64,000 nt of DNA from Sphingomonas sp. BT-65 (GTDB lineage Bacteria; Pseudomonadota; Alphaproteobacteria; Sphingomonadales; Sphingomonadaceae). The notes beneath the pieces were generated by a model that did not search any database, was not told the origin of the DNA, and was given only the letters and a program-made list of their open reading frames with translations. Of this stretch, positions 27,675-37,059 are shown piece by piece. The stretch lies in NCBI RefSeq assembly GCF_026107375.2, contig NZ_JAPCIA010000001.1:372001-436000 (forward strand), read 5' to 3'. Made by a program: the position numbers and the translations under genes. Each line of letters opens with the position of its first letter. Within the stretch, counting starts at the first letter, position 1.

Positions 27675-28515
27675 CTTGGTCCTGCCATTGGCGCTGCTCG
27701 CCGCATGCAGCGGGAGCGGGGGGAGTCTCGATGAGCTTCCGCCGGCGCCCGTCGCCGATGCCGGGCCCCAGGCGCAGCTTCCGCCGGCAACGGCCGGGGA
27801 GGGCGCGCCGCCGCCGATGGAGGGGCCGCAGGGCTCCTCGCAGCTTCGCCCCGGCGAAGACCGTTACGATCGCGTCGGTTATGCCGGCTATGCGGGAGCG
27901 GGCGAGGGGGTGTTCGCGCTGAGCGGTGAATTGCAGCCGGGCAGCTTCGCCGAGGTCACCGCGCTCGATACCGGCAGAACAATCCTGGTGCAGGTCCGCG
28001 GCGAGGGGCGTGGGCTGCTGGAGCTGTCCGGCGGTGCCGCAAAGCAGCTCGGCGTCACTGGCAATCCGGCCGTGCGCGTCCGCCGGGTGACCGTCACGCC
28101 GCAGGATTCGGCGCTGCTCTCGACCGGACAGGCCGCGCCGACGCGCGCCGATGCGCCGCAAGCGTTGCTCGTCGGCCTGCGCAAGCAGCTCGCCGAGCGC
28201 GTTCCGGCCGAAACCAAGCCCGCTCCCGTCGCAGCACAGCCGCGCCCGCCGCGCCGCGCTGCCCCGCCTGCAAAGACACCCGCACAGACCCAGCCAGCCC
28301 GTGCCGCGCGCGGCCTGTTCGTGCAGGTCGCCGCGCTGTCCAACGCCCAGCGCGCCCGCGCCCTCGCCGGGCAGCTCGGCGGCACCGTCCGCAGTGCGGG
28401 CAGCCTTCACCGCGTCCAGCTCGGCCCGTTCCCCAACCGTACCGCCGCCGAACGCGCACGTGCCGATGCCGCAAAACGTGGCTATGGCGATGCCCGCGTG
28501 ATTTCCGTTCCCTGA
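27658..28515 (+). CDS. SPOR-domain lipoprotein (RlpA-like)
   Basis: A 285-residue lipoprotein with lipobox LAAC (Cys17). A middle region (about 65-150: FAEVTALDTGRTILVQVRG) resembles the double-psi barrel of RlpA, then a Pro/Ala-rich linker and a C-terminal SPOR domain (GLFVQVAALSNAQRARALA ... VQLGPFPNRTAAERARADA) that binds denuded septal glycan. It probably acts at the division site with the neighbouring transglycosylase and carboxypeptidase. Confidence 0.82.
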   Translation: MKSNFSLVLPLALLAACSGSGGSLDELPPAPVADAGPQAQLPPATAGEGAPPPMEGPQGSSQLRPGEDRYDRVGYAGYAGAGEGVFALSGELQPGSFAEVTALDTGRTILVQVRGEGRGLLELSGGAAKQLGVTGNPAVRVRRVTVTPQDSALLSTGQAAPTRADAPQALLVGLRKQLAERVPAETKPAPVAAQPRPPRRAAPPAKTPAQTQPARAARGLFVQVAALSNAQRARALAGQLGGTVRSAGSLHRVQLGPFPNRTAAERARADAAKRGYGDARVISVP

Positions 28516-28543
28516 ACCCCTGCTTTCGGACTTGAAGAGATCC

Positions 28544-29722
28544 ATGAAGAAGTTCCTGCTTACCTCCGCTGCCGCCTCTGTTCTTGTTGGGGCCACTGTC
28601 ATCGCGCCGACCGCAGCGCAGACCCCGCCGTTCGAGACCGCGGCGCCGGTCGCGTTCATGGAGGATCTCTCCTCGGGCGCGGTGCTCTATGCGAAGGACG
28701 CCGATCGCCGCATGCCGCCCGCTTCGATGGCGAAGATGATGACCGCCTATGTCGCGTTCGACCTCATTAAGCAGGGCAAGCTCAAGCTCGACCAGATGGT
28801 CGATGTGCGGCCAGAGACCTGGGCGAAATGGCATGGTCCTTCAGCAGGTTCGACGATGTTCCTGTCACCGGGTCAGAAGGTCAGCGTCGAGAATCTGCTC
28901 AACGGCATCGTTGTCGTTTCGGGCAATGACGCGTGCGTCGTGCTGGCCGAGGCGGTCGCGGGGACCGAGCCGGCCTTCGTCAACCTGATGAACCAGAAGG
29001 CGCAGGAGCTCGGCCTGTCGAACAGCCGCTTCGGCACCTCGAACGGCTGGCCTGACGAGGGGCGCACCTATGTTACTGCGCGCGACCTCGCCAAGCTCGC
29101 CAAGGCGACGATTTCCAACCATCCCGACCTCTACAAACGCTTCTACTCGCGCGAGAGCTTCACTTTCGGCACCACCATGGGCGGCGCGCCGATCACCCAG
29201 GCCAATCGCGATCCGCTGCTCGGCAAGGTGCAGGGCGCCGACGGGCTCAAGACCGGGCATACCGAGGAGGCGGGCTATGGCTTCACCGGCTCGGCGCAGC
29301 AGAATGGCCGCCGTCTTGTGATGGTCGTCGCGGGGCTCGGCAGCTTCAACCAGCGCATCGACGAATCGGTCAAGTTCATGAACTGGGGCTTCCGCGCCTG
29401 GTCCTCGCAGAAGGTGGTGAGCAAGGGCCGCAAGGTCGACGCCGCGCAGGTCCAGCTCGGCGACGCCTCCGAGGTCGGCCTGGTCGCCCCGCGCGACCTC
29501 GCCATTGCGATCCCCGCCGGCACCAGCCCGCAGCTCAGCGCCAAGGTCGTCTATCAGGGCCCGATCAAGGCGCCGATCAAGGCCGGCACCCACATCGCCG
29601 ATCTCGTCGTCACCGCGCCCGGCCTGCCCGAGCAGCGCATGCCGCTGGTTGCCGATGCAGATGTCGGTGAGGCGGGCTTCTTCGGCCGCGCCTGGGCCGG
29701 CCTCATGTCGCTGTTCGCGTGA
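28544..29722 (+). CDS. D-alanyl-D-alanine carboxypeptidase (PBP5/6 class)
   Basis: A 392-residue low-molecular-mass penicillin-binding protein that trims stem peptides in the periplasm. Signal peptide ends PTAAQT. Active-site motifs are S-x-x-K in ASMAKMMTAY, S-x-N in SGNDACV and KTG in GLKTGHT; the C-terminal domain ends with a weak amphipathic anchor. I chose ATG 28544 (AAGAGA upstream) over TTG 28532. Its stop overlaps the tmk start (GTGA). Confidence 0.95.
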   Translation: MKKFLLTSAAASVLVGATVIAPTAAQTPPFETAAPVAFMEDLSSGAVLYAKDADRRMPPASMAKMMTAYVAFDLIKQGKLKLDQMVDVRPETWAKWHGPSAGSTMFLSPGQKVSVENLLNGIVVVSGNDACVVLAEAVAGTEPAFVNLMNQKAQELGLSNSRFGTSNGWPDEGRTYVTARDLAKLAKATISNHPDLYKRFYSRESFTFGTTMGGAPITQANRDPLLGKVQGADGLKTGHTEEAGYGFTGSAQQNGRRLVMVVAGLGSFNQRIDESVKFMNWGFRAWSSQKVVSKGRKVDAAQVQLGDASEVGLVAPRDLAIAIPAGTSPQLSAKVVYQGPIKAPIKAGTHIADLVVTAPGLPEQRMPLVADADVGEAGFFGRAWAGLMSLFA

Positions 29723-30342
29723 GAGGGCGCTTCCTCAGCCTCGAGGGCGGGGAGGGCGCCGGCAAATCCACCCAGGCACGCCGGCTGGCGGAGGCGCTGG
29801 AGCAGCGCGGCATCCCCGTGGTGCTGACCCGTGAGCCGGGCGGTACCGAAGGGGCGGAGGCGATCCGCGGCCTGCTGATGCAGGGTGCGATCAACCGCTG
29901 GAGCGCGCATGCCGAGGCCCTTCTTTTCGCAGCGGCGCGCGCGGATCATGTCGAGAAGCTAATCCGCCCCTCGGTCGAATCCGGCAGCTGGGTGATCTGC
30001 GACCGCTATATCGATTCGACCCGCGCCTATCAGGGGGCGCAGGATATCGACGACGCCGCGATCCTGGCGTTGCACGGCTTCGGCTCCAAGGGCCTGTTGC
30101 CCGACCGCACCTTCATCCTCGACCTGCCCCAGGGGGCGGGGGCGGCGCGCGCGCTGGCGCGGGACGGCGGCGCGAACGACCGGTTCGGCGCGCGCGGTCC
30201 GGACTTCCACACTGCCGTCGCCGCGCACTTCCGCCGGATCGCCGCAGCCGAGCCCGATCGTGTCCGCGTGATCGATGCCACGCGCGACAAGGATGACGTC
30301 ACGACGTCACTTCTCGACGCGCTCGCTGACCTGCTGCCATGA
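29719..30342 (+). CDS. tmk: Thymidylate kinase
   Basis: A 207-residue dTMP kinase. P loop is EGGEGAGKSTQ, the DRx motif is in CDRYIDSTRAYQG, and TREPGGTEGAE is family-specific. It makes dTDP for DNA synthesis. It begins with GTG overlapping the carboxypeptidase stop and ends overlapping holB, forming a tightly coupled run. Confidence 0.96.
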   Translation: MRGRFLSLEGGEGAGKSTQARRLAEALEQRGIPVVLTREPGGTEGAEAIRGLLMQGAINRWSAHAEALLFAAARADHVEKLIRPSVESGSWVICDRYIDSTRAYQGAQDIDDAAILALHGFGSKGLLPDRTFILDLPQGAGAARALARDGGANDRFGARGPDFHTAVAAHFRRIAAAEPDRVRVIDATRDKDDVTTSLLDALADLLP

Positions 30343-31322
30343 CGTCACTTGCCGGCAATGCCGCGGCAAAGGCCGCGTTCCGCGCTGCCATGTCCGGCGC
30401 GCAGCTCCACCATGCCTGGTTGTTCGCGGGACCGGAGGGCGTGGGCAAGGCGAGCTTCGCGCGCCAGGCGGCGATGCGCATGCTGGCAGAGGCGGCGGGG
30501 AAGGGGGACCTCTCCGGCGAGTTCGACGTGCCCGAGGATCATCCCACACGGCGGATGATCGAGGCTGGGTCGCATCCCGATTATCGCGAGATGGCGCGGC
30601 TGCCCAAGGATCCCGACAAGCCCGGCGAGAATCTCGCGCGCTCGATTCCGATCGCGCAGGTCCGTGGCCTGGGGCCGATGTTCGCGACCAAGCCGAGCAT
30701 GTCGGCGCGTCGCGTGGTGGTGATCGACTCGATCGACGACGTCGAACGCCCCGGCGCCGCCAACGCGCTGCTCAAGAATCTCGAAGAGCCGCCCCAGGGG
30801 ACGATCTTCCTGCTCGTCAGCCATTCGCCGGGCCGGCTGCTCCCCACGATCCGCTCGCGCTGCCGCCTGTTGCGCTTCGATCCGCTGAGCGACGCCGAGG
30901 TGGGCGCGGTGCTGCGCGCAGAACTGCCCCAGGCCAGCGCGGCCGAGATCGACGCGCTGGTCAAGGCGGGCGGGGGCTCGCCAGGCAAGGCGCTGGGCTT
31001 CGCGGGGCTCGATCTCGCCACGCTCGATACCGAGATGTCGGCGATCGCCGCGCGCGGCGACCCTGACAATATGATCCGCTCGCGCCTCGCCAAGACGCTC
31101 GGGCCCAAGGCCGCGCAGCCGCGCTACGAAGCTTTCCTCGCCCGCGTCCCTGCCTTCATCGCCGCCGAGGCGCGGGGCAAGCAGGGAAGGGCCCTCGCCG
31201 ACGCGCTCGATGCCTATGAGCAGGCAGCGCAGCTCGGCCCGCTCGCGCTCGCTCAGTCACTCGACGCGCAGGCGACGGTGTTCGAGATGGGCGGCATCCT
31301 CGCGCGATTGGCGGCGCGCTAG
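30339..31322 (+). CDS. holB: DNA polymerase III delta prime subunit
   Basis: A 327-residue clamp-loader subunit. It has AAA-like features HHAWLFAGPEGVGKASFA, DSIDDVERPGAANALLKNLEEPP and the SRC motif in TIRSRCRLLRF. The tmk-holB-metG-tatD order is a standard bacterial cluster. Its stop is followed immediately by a dispersed repeat. Confidence 0.94.
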   Translation: MTSLAGNAAAKAAFRAAMSGAQLHHAWLFAGPEGVGKASFARQAAMRMLAEAAGKGDLSGEFDVPEDHPTRRMIEAGSHPDYREMARLPKDPDKPGENLARSIPIAQVRGLGPMFATKPSMSARRVVVIDSIDDVERPGAANALLKNLEEPPQGTIFLLVSHSPGRLLPTIRSRCRLLRFDPLSDAEVGAVLRAELPQASAAEIDALVKAGGGSPGKALGFAGLDLATLDTEMSAIAARGDPDNMIRSRLAKTLGPKAAQPRYEAFLARVPAFIAAEARGKQGRALADALDAYEQAAQLGPLALAQSLDAQATVFEMGGILARLAAR

Positions 31323-31416
31323 TCACCCTCACCCTCCGCGGCTTCGCCGCTCCTCCCTCTCCCATTGGGAGAGGGAAGGGGCCCGCGAGCGTAGCGAGTG
31401 GGAAGGGTGAGGGTGA
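31323..31416. repeat. 94-bp dispersed palindromic repeat between holB and metG
   Basis: Outer inverted arms TCACCCTCACCCT and AGGGTGAGGGTGA enclose a GCGGC-TTC-GCCGC hairpin, a CTCTCCCATTGGGAGAG hairpin and the phrase GCGAGCGTAGCGAG. The same modules recur at 38978-39118 in another order. It interrupts an otherwise tightly packed operon. Confidence 0.75.
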
Positions 31417-31454
31417 GCCTTCTATCCGATCGCGCATTGCTCTAGAGCCCCCGC

Positions 31455-33008
31455 ATGGCCGAACCCTATTACATCACCACCGCGATCCATTACCCCAACG
31501 GCAAGCCGCATATCGGCCACGCCTATGAGATGATCGCCGCCGACGCGATCGCGCGCTTTCAGCGCCAGGCGGGGCGCGACGTGCGGTTCATGACCGGCAC
31601 CGATGAGCATGGCCTCAAGATGGCGCAGACCGCGCGCGCCCGCGACCTGACGGCGCGCCAGCTTGCAGATGAAATGTCAGCCTATTTCAGTGATATGGCG
31701 CGCGACCTGAATATCTCATATGATCGCTTCATCCGTACTGTCGACCCCGATCACTATGCCGCCAGCCAGGCGATTTGGAAGGCGATGGAGGCCAATGGCG
31801 ACCTTTATCTCGATCGCTACGAGGGCTGGTATTCGGTCCGCGACGAAGCGTTTTACGAGGAGAAGGAGCTGACCGAGGGGGAAGGGGGCGTCAAGCTCTC
31901 GCCCCAGGGAACGCCGGTCGAATGGACCGCCGAGGAGACCTGGTTCTTCAAGCTCTCCAACTACCAGCAGAAGCTGCTCGACCTCTATACCGCACAGCCC
32001 GACTTCATCCGGCCCGAGCGGTCGCGCAACGAGATCGTGAAGTTCGTCGAGGGCGGGCTGGTCGACCTGTCGATCTCGCGCACCAGCTTCGACTGGGGTG
32101 TGCCGGTGCCGGATGCGCCGGGCCATGTCATGTATGTCTGGGTCGATGCGCTGACCAACTATCTCACCGGCATCGGCTATCCCGACGCAAGCAGCGCGCT
32201 CGCACATTACTGGCCGGCGAACCTGCACCTGATCGGCAAGGACATCACCCGGTTCCACACCGTCTACTGGCCGGCCTTCCTGATGTCCGCCGGCATCGCC
32301 TTGCCCAAGCAGGTGTTCGCGCATGGCTTCATCCTCAACCGCGGGGAGAAGATGTCGAAATCGACTGGCAACGTCGTCGATCCGATGGAGCTGGCGCGGC
32401 TCTACGGGGTGGATGCGCTGCGCTACTTCCTGCTGCGCGAGGTCAATTTCGGCAGCGACGGCAGCTTCAGCGACGAGGCGATCGTCACCCGCGCCAATGC
32501 CGACCTCGCCAACAGCTTCGGCAACCTGGCTCAGCGCACCCTCGCGTTCATCGCCAAGAACCTCGAGGGCGAACTGCCCGACAACGGCCGCGGCGAGGCG
32601 GCGGATGCCGAACTGCTGATCGCGGTTGCCGACGCCGGCCGCGAGTTCCGCGAGGCGTTCGAGGCGCTCGCGCTCGGCCAGGCGCTCGAGGCATGGATGC
32701 GCGCCGTCTTCGCTTGCAACCAATATATCGACGCCCAGGCGCCTTGGGCGCTGCGCAAGACTGATCCCGAACGGATGCACGCCGTGCTCGGCACCTTGGT
32801 CCGCGCGATCCGCGATCTCGCCATCCTCGTGCTGCCGGTGATCCCCGAATCCGCCGGCAAGATCCTCGATCAGCTCGGTCAGGATGCGCGCGACCATGCG
32901 GCCCTCGAGGACAGGAGCTGGTACGACGCCTTGACGTCCTCGGGCTTCCGCCTAGCACCGCCGACCGGCGTGTTCCCGCGGCTCGAGCTCGCGGAGGCGG
33001 CCGTATGA
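31455..33008 (+). CDS. metG: Methionyl-tRNA synthetase
   Basis: A 517-residue class I synthetase. HIGH appears in PHIGHAYEM and KMSKS in GEKMSKSTGNV. The zinc-knuckle insertion and C-terminal tRNA-binding domain of the long E. coli form are absent, the usual short form in alphaproteobacteria. Its end overlaps tatD by 4 bp. Confidence 0.97.
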   Translation: MAEPYYITTAIHYPNGKPHIGHAYEMIAADAIARFQRQAGRDVRFMTGTDEHGLKMAQTARARDLTARQLADEMSAYFSDMARDLNISYDRFIRTVDPDHYAASQAIWKAMEANGDLYLDRYEGWYSVRDEAFYEEKELTEGEGGVKLSPQGTPVEWTAEETWFFKLSNYQQKLLDLYTAQPDFIRPERSRNEIVKFVEGGLVDLSISRTSFDWGVPVPDAPGHVMYVWVDALTNYLTGIGYPDASSALAHYWPANLHLIGKDITRFHTVYWPAFLMSAGIALPKQVFAHGFILNRGEKMSKSTGNVVDPMELARLYGVDALRYFLLREVNFGSDGSFSDEAIVTRANADLANSFGNLAQRTLAFIAKNLEGELPDNGRGEAADAELLIAVADAGREFREAFEALALGQALEAWMRAVFACNQYIDAQAPWALRKTDPERMHAVLGTLVRAIRDLAILVLPVIPESAGKILDQLGQDARDHAALEDRSWYDALTSSGFRLAPPTGVFPRLELAEAAV

Positions 33009-33784
33009 GGCTCGCCGACAGCCATTGCCACTTGAACTACAAGGGGCTGGGCGAGCAGCAGCCCGAAGTGCTGGCCCGCGCTCGCGAGAGCGGCGTGGTC
33101 GCGATGCTCAACATCGCCACGCGCGAGCGCGAATGGGACGAGGTGCTCGCCACCGCCGAGCGCGAGCCGGACGTCTGGGCGACGGTCGGCATCCACCCGC
33201 ATGAGGCCGACGAGCATCCGCACATCGACACCGCCAAGCTCGTCGACCGCGCCCGGCATCCGCGCGTCGTCGGCATCGGCGAGACCGGGCTCGACTATTA
33301 TTACGACCACAGCGACCGCGCGCGCCAGCAGGCGAGCTTCCGCGCCCATATCGCCGCGAGCCGCGAGACCGGCCTGCCGCTGATCGTCCACACCCGCGAT
33401 GCCGAGCAGGACACGGCGAACATTCTCGCCGAGGAGATGGGGAAGGGCGCCTATCCCGGCGTGATCCATTGCTTCACCGCCAGCGGCGGCTTTGCCGACA
33501 AGGCGATGGCGCTCGGCCTCTACATCTCGATCTCGGGCATCGTGACCTTCAAGAATGCCCGCGACCTGCAGGAAACCGCCGCCCGCCTGCCGCTCGATCG
33601 CCTGCTGATCGAGACTGACGCGCCCTTTCTCGCTCCCGTTCCGCACCGGGGGAAGACCGGCGAGCCGGCCTTCGTCGCCGATACCTGCCGCTTCCTCGCG
33701 CAGCTGCGCGGCGAGGATCCCGAGGAGCTGGCCGACGCGACGCGCGCCAACTTCCACAAATTGTTCACGAAAACCCTGGCGTAG
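33005..33784 (+). CDS. tatD: TatD family metal-dependent deoxyribonuclease
   Basis: A 259-residue TIM-barrel hydrolase. Metal ligands are visible in ADSHCHLNY, GIGETGLDYYYD, LIVHTRDAE, VIHCFTASG and LLIETDAPFLAPVP. It acts as a 3'-5' exonuclease or DNase in repair and turnover. Coupled to metG by an ATGA overlap. Confidence 0.95.
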   Translation: MRLADSHCHLNYKGLGEQQPEVLARARESGVVAMLNIATREREWDEVLATAEREPDVWATVGIHPHEADEHPHIDTAKLVDRARHPRVVGIGETGLDYYYDHSDRARQQASFRAHIAASRETGLPLIVHTRDAEQDTANILAEEMGKGAYPGVIHCFTASGGFADKAMALGLYISISGIVTFKNARDLQETAARLPLDRLLIETDAPFLAPVPHRGKTGEPAFVADTCRFLAQLRGEDPEELADATRANFHKLFTKTLA

Positions 33785-33793
33785 GGCGGGGGC

Positions 33794-34558
33794 GTGAAGG
33801 TCCGCATCCTCGGTTCCGGGACTTCCTCGGGCGTACCGCGGATCGGCGACGACTGGGGGGCATGCGATCCCGCCGAACCACGCAACCGCCGCACCCGCGC
33901 CTCGATCCTGGTCGAGAGCGCAACGACCCGTATCCTGGTCGACACCAGTCCCGACATGCGCGAGCAGTTGCTTGCCGCCAATGTCGCCGATGTCGACGCG
34001 GTGATCTGGACGCATGAGCATGCCGATCACACCCACGGAATCGACGATCTGCGTCAGCTGATGCATGCGCGCGGGGAACCCGTGCCTGGTTTCGCGCCGG
34101 AGGCGACGATACGTGGCCTATCCGAGCGCTTCCGCTACGTGTTCGAAGGCGGGGGGCCATATCGTGCGACCGCGACGATGGACCTGCTCGTCGACGGCAT
34201 GACGATCGGCGACATCCGTGTCCGCACGGTGGATCAGCCGCATGGCGGCATCACCTCGGCCGGCCTGCGCTTCGAGCATGATGGAAAGTCGGTCGGATAT
34301 GCGACTGATTTCAATGAATTTACACTGGATATGGAACGCCTCTACACCGGCCTCGACCTGTGGGTCGCCGACGCGCTCCGGCACGAACCGCATCCCACCC
34401 ATCCGCATCTTGCCCAGACGCTCGCCTGGGCGCGCAAATGCGGTGCACGTCACACCGTCCTCGTGCATATGGACAAGACGATGGACTATAGAAGGCTGCT
34501 GGCCGAGCTGCCCCACGGGGTCGAGCCCGGCTATGACGGCATGGAGATGCAGGTTTGA
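33794..34558 (+). CDS. MBL-fold metallohydrolase (PhnP-like)
   Basis: A 254-residue metallo-beta-lactamase-fold protein starting at GTG. It shows LGSGTSSGVPRIG, the metal motif WTHEHADHTHGID, ATDFNEF and a C-terminal His in VLVHMDKTMDY. This layout matches PhnP phosphodiesterases and relatives that lie beside tatD in many alphaproteobacteria. The substrate here is unknown. Overlaps the next gene by 4 bp. Confidence 0.9.
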   Translation: MKVRILGSGTSSGVPRIGDDWGACDPAEPRNRRTRASILVESATTRILVDTSPDMREQLLAANVADVDAVIWTHEHADHTHGIDDLRQLMHARGEPVPGFAPEATIRGLSERFRYVFEGGGPYRATATMDLLVDGMTIGDIRVRTVDQPHGGITSAGLRFEHDGKSVGYATDFNEFTLDMERLYTGLDLWVADALRHEPHPTHPHLAQTLAWARKCGARHTVLVHMDKTMDYRRLLAELPHGVEPGYDGMEMQV

Positions 34559-35172
34559 ACGAATCGCAGATCGTTCAGCTCGTCGCGCTGGTCGGGTTTC
34601 TGGTGCTGGTGCTGGGTTCGCTCAGCATCCGGCGGCTGCCCTTGGGCTTCATCCTCAAGACAATCATCGGCTGGGCGGTGATCGGCGGTCTGCTCTACCT
34701 CCTGGTCGTCAACCGCCACGCGATCCTCGATCAGCTCAACACGCTCGGTGCGCAGATCGGCGTGTCCGAGGCGCCGCAGGTCGCCGAGGGCGAGACGGTG
34801 CGCATCCGCCTGTCGCCCGACGGCCATTTCTGGGCGCGCGCGACGATCAACGGGATCGAACGCCGGATGTTGATCGACAGCGGCGCCACGGTGAGCGCGA
34901 TCAGCGCGACCACTGCGCAGGCCGCCGGCATCGACTATGACCGCGGTGCGCCGGTTCGCGTCTCGACGGCCAACGGCATGGTCGAGGCACGCCGCGCACG
35001 CGCCGAGCGAGTCGAGGTCGGGCCGCTCGGCACCGACGATCTCGTCGTGTTCGTTGCGCCGAGCTTCGGCGATCTCGACGTGCTGGGGATGAACTTCCTG
35101 TCGCGGCTGCGTTCGTGGCGGGTGGAAGGGAACGTCCTGATCCTCGAGCCGCAACCGCGAACCACAGTGTGA
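34555..35172 (+). CDS. Membrane-anchored retropepsin-like aspartic protease
   Basis: A 205-residue protein starting at TTG that overlaps the MBL stop. Two N-terminal hydrophobic segments (about 8-24 and 35-55) anchor it; the C-terminal domain has the clan AA signature MLIDSGATVSAIS and the hydrophobic flap-like DVLGMNFLSRL with a trailing beta strand. One Asp per chain implies an active homodimer. The target is unknown. Confidence 0.9.
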   Translation: MNESQIVQLVALVGFLVLVLGSLSIRRLPLGFILKTIIGWAVIGGLLYLLVVNRHAILDQLNTLGAQIGVSEAPQVAEGETVRIRLSPDGHFWARATINGIERRMLIDSGATVSAISATTAQAAGIDYDRGAPVRVSTANGMVEARRARAERVEVGPLGTDDLVVFVAPSFGDLDVLGMNFLSRLRSWRVEGNVLILEPQPRTTV

Positions 35173-35204
35173 TTTAACATAATGTATATTATCGGACTTA
35201 CGGA

Positions 35205-35993
35205 ATGAGTGATCGGGAGGACTCCCCCGCAATCCAATTCGCCGCGATCGAGCCCCCCGGCATCGAGCGGCTGATGGCGATCATGGCGCGGCTGCGCGAT
35301 CCAGTGACTGGCTGCGAATGGGATACCGTCCAGACCTTCGCGACGATCGCGCCGTACACGATCGAGGAGGCCTATGAGGTCGCCGACGCGATCGCGCGCC
35401 ACGACATGCCCGACCTCAAGGACGAGCTTGGCGACCTGCTGCTCCAGGTGATCTTCCACAGCCGCATGGCGCAGGAAGCCGGACATTTCGCGCTGGCGGA
35501 CGTCATCGCCGGCATCTGCGACAAGATGGAACGCCGCCACCCGCACATTTTCCGCGGCGCGGTCGAGGGCGGCCATCATCTGTGGGAACAAATCAAGGCC
35601 GCGGAGCGGGGGAATAAGGGGGCGGCGGGCGCGCTCGACGGCGTGGCGATCGGCCTCCCCGCCCTCACCCGCGCCGAAAAGCTCCAGAAGCGCGCCGCGC
35701 GCACTGGTTTCGACTGGCCCGATCCCAGCGGCGCGCGCGCCAAGATCGACGAGGAACTCGCCGAGGTCGAGGACGCGGACGACAACGAGCGCGCCGAGGA
35801 GATCGGCGACCTGCTGTTCGCCGTGGTCAACTGGTCGCGCAAACTGGGCATCGATCCGGAAGCGGCCTTGCGTGCGGCCAACGCCAAGTTCGAGCGCCGA
35901 TTCCGATCGATGGAAGCCGAGGCTGGCGATGCCTTCGCCGGACTCTCGCTCGACGCGAAGGAGGAATTGTGGATAGCCGCTAAGCGGCGCTAA
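35205..35993 (+). CDS. mazG: Nucleoside triphosphate pyrophosphohydrolase MazG
   Basis: A 262-residue house-cleaning hydrolase of canonical and damaged NTPs. Two MazG helical repeats show the metal-binding EEAYEVADAI, DELGDLLLQVIFHSRMA and the second DEELAEVED ... EIGDLLFAVVNW. It is the last gene of the plus-strand run and overlaps the convergent small gene by 14 bp. Confidence 0.95.
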   Translation: MSDREDSPAIQFAAIEPPGIERLMAIMARLRDPVTGCEWDTVQTFATIAPYTIEEAYEVADAIARHDMPDLKDELGDLLLQVIFHSRMAQEAGHFALADVIAGICDKMERRHPHIFRGAVEGGHHLWEQIKAAERGNKGAAGALDGVAIGLPALTRAEKLQKRAARTGFDWPDPSGARAKIDEELAEVEDADDNERAEEIGDLLFAVVNWSRKLGIDPEAALRAANAKFERRFRSMEAEAGDAFAGLSLDAKEELWIAAKRR

Positions 35994-36336
35994 CCGCCAC
36001 CGCGTTGGGGTCCACCGCCATCAGCGCGGTTCCGGCATATTTCTCGGCTTCCGGCTCGAACAGCTTGCTGATCGCAAAGCTGCGCTCGGTTAGCGTCAGC
36101 CCCTTGAGCCCGTCAATCTTGAACGTGCCGATCTTCTCCTCGCGCGGGATCACGAAATCGCGCGACACGACCTGCGCGTCGACATAGAGCGCCCCGCCCC
36201 GCTGGTACAGGATGTGCGGTGCCAGCACCATGCGCGTGCGGTTATAGATCGCGGTCAGGCAGAGCTGCCTGACGATCCCCTCCAGCACGATCGGCGTCGG
36301 GTTGGCCGGCGAGTCGGCCCCGTTGGTATCCATCAC
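35980..36336 (-). CDS. Hypothetical protein (118 aa)
   Basis: A 118-residue product with no signal peptide or membrane segment. It looks like a small alpha/beta domain (MVLAPHILYQRGGALYVDAQVV, split as strand-turn-strand, then EEKIGTFKIDGLKGL). A faint similarity to WYL-type ligand domains is possible but unconfirmed. It lies alone between mazG (convergent) and the cyclophilin gene. Confidence 0.7.
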   Translation of the reverse strand: MMDTNGADSPANPTPIVLEGIVRQLCLTAIYNRTRMVLAPHILYQRGGALYVDAQVVSRDFVIPREEKIGTFKIDGLKGLTLTERSFAISKLFEPEAEKYAGTALMAVDPNAVAVSAA

Positions 36337-36408
36337 GACAATCTGCCGACGATGCTGCGTTGCAGCAAGGAAAAATCGCCAGATCGGGTGGAAAAGCTGA
36401 CAATTGGG

Positions 36409-37059
36409 TCAGTTGTCCCGCCATGGCATCTTGATCAGCCATGGCTTGGGCCGCCCGCTCGGGCGCGGTGTGCCGTCGAGCCGCTCGGCGCGCAGGATGC
36501 GGACTGACTTGAGGATCATCTGCCCGCGCATCACCCCGCGCCCGCCGCCGCTGGGCAGCGCGAGGATGCGACGCACCACATCCATCCCGCCCACGACCTT
36601 GCCGAACGCCGCGAAGCCCGGATTGCCCGGCCGCGCGTCGAGCGCGGGATTGTCGCCGACCATGATCGAGAAATTGCCGTTCGCCGAATTGGGATCGAGC
36701 CCGTGCGCCATCGAGATCGCGCCGCTCAGATGCTTGATGCCGGTGCGACTGGTGGACTCGAGCGGCAATGCCGGCAAGATCCGCCGGGCATCGGTGCCGA
36801 TCCCGCCCTGGACGAAGCCCAGCTTGGGATCGCCCTTGCGCCGCGCCGCGCGGTAGAAGGTCGTTCCCTCGAGCCGCCCGTCGTCGACATAGAGCAGGAA
36901 ATTGGCGACCGTCCTTGGCGCGCGCCGTGCATCCAGCGCCAGCGTGATGTTCCCCGCCGAGGTCACCAGCCGGACCCGGACGGTCGCGGGTTCGGGCGGC
37001 GCGGCGGCGAGCAGCGCGGCACCAGCCAGCACAAGAAACGCACGACGTTTCAACGTCAT
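36409..37059 (-). CDS. Cyclophilin-type peptidyl-prolyl cis-trans isomerase
   Basis: A 216-residue exported isomerase. The signal sequence MTLKRRAFLVLAGAALLAAA is followed by the cyclophilin fold (VANFLLYVDDG, GTTFYRAARR, FVQGGIGTD, GAISMAHGLDPNSANGNF, FAAFGKVVGGMDVV). The usual Phe/Gln/Arg catalytic pattern is only partly conserved, as in small bacterial exported forms. It overlaps hflX by 4 bp and is likely the last gene of the hfq-hflX unit. Confidence 0.92.
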   Translation of the reverse strand: MTLKRRAFLVLAGAALLAAAPPEPATVRVRLVTSAGNITLALDARRAPRTVANFLLYVDDGRLEGTTFYRAARRKGDPKLGFVQGGIGTDARRILPALPLESTSRTGIKHLSGAISMAHGLDPNSANGNFSIMVGDNPALDARPGNPGFAAFGKVVGGMDVVRRILALPSGGGRGVMRGQMILKSVRILRAERLDGTPRPSGRPKPWLIKMPWRDN

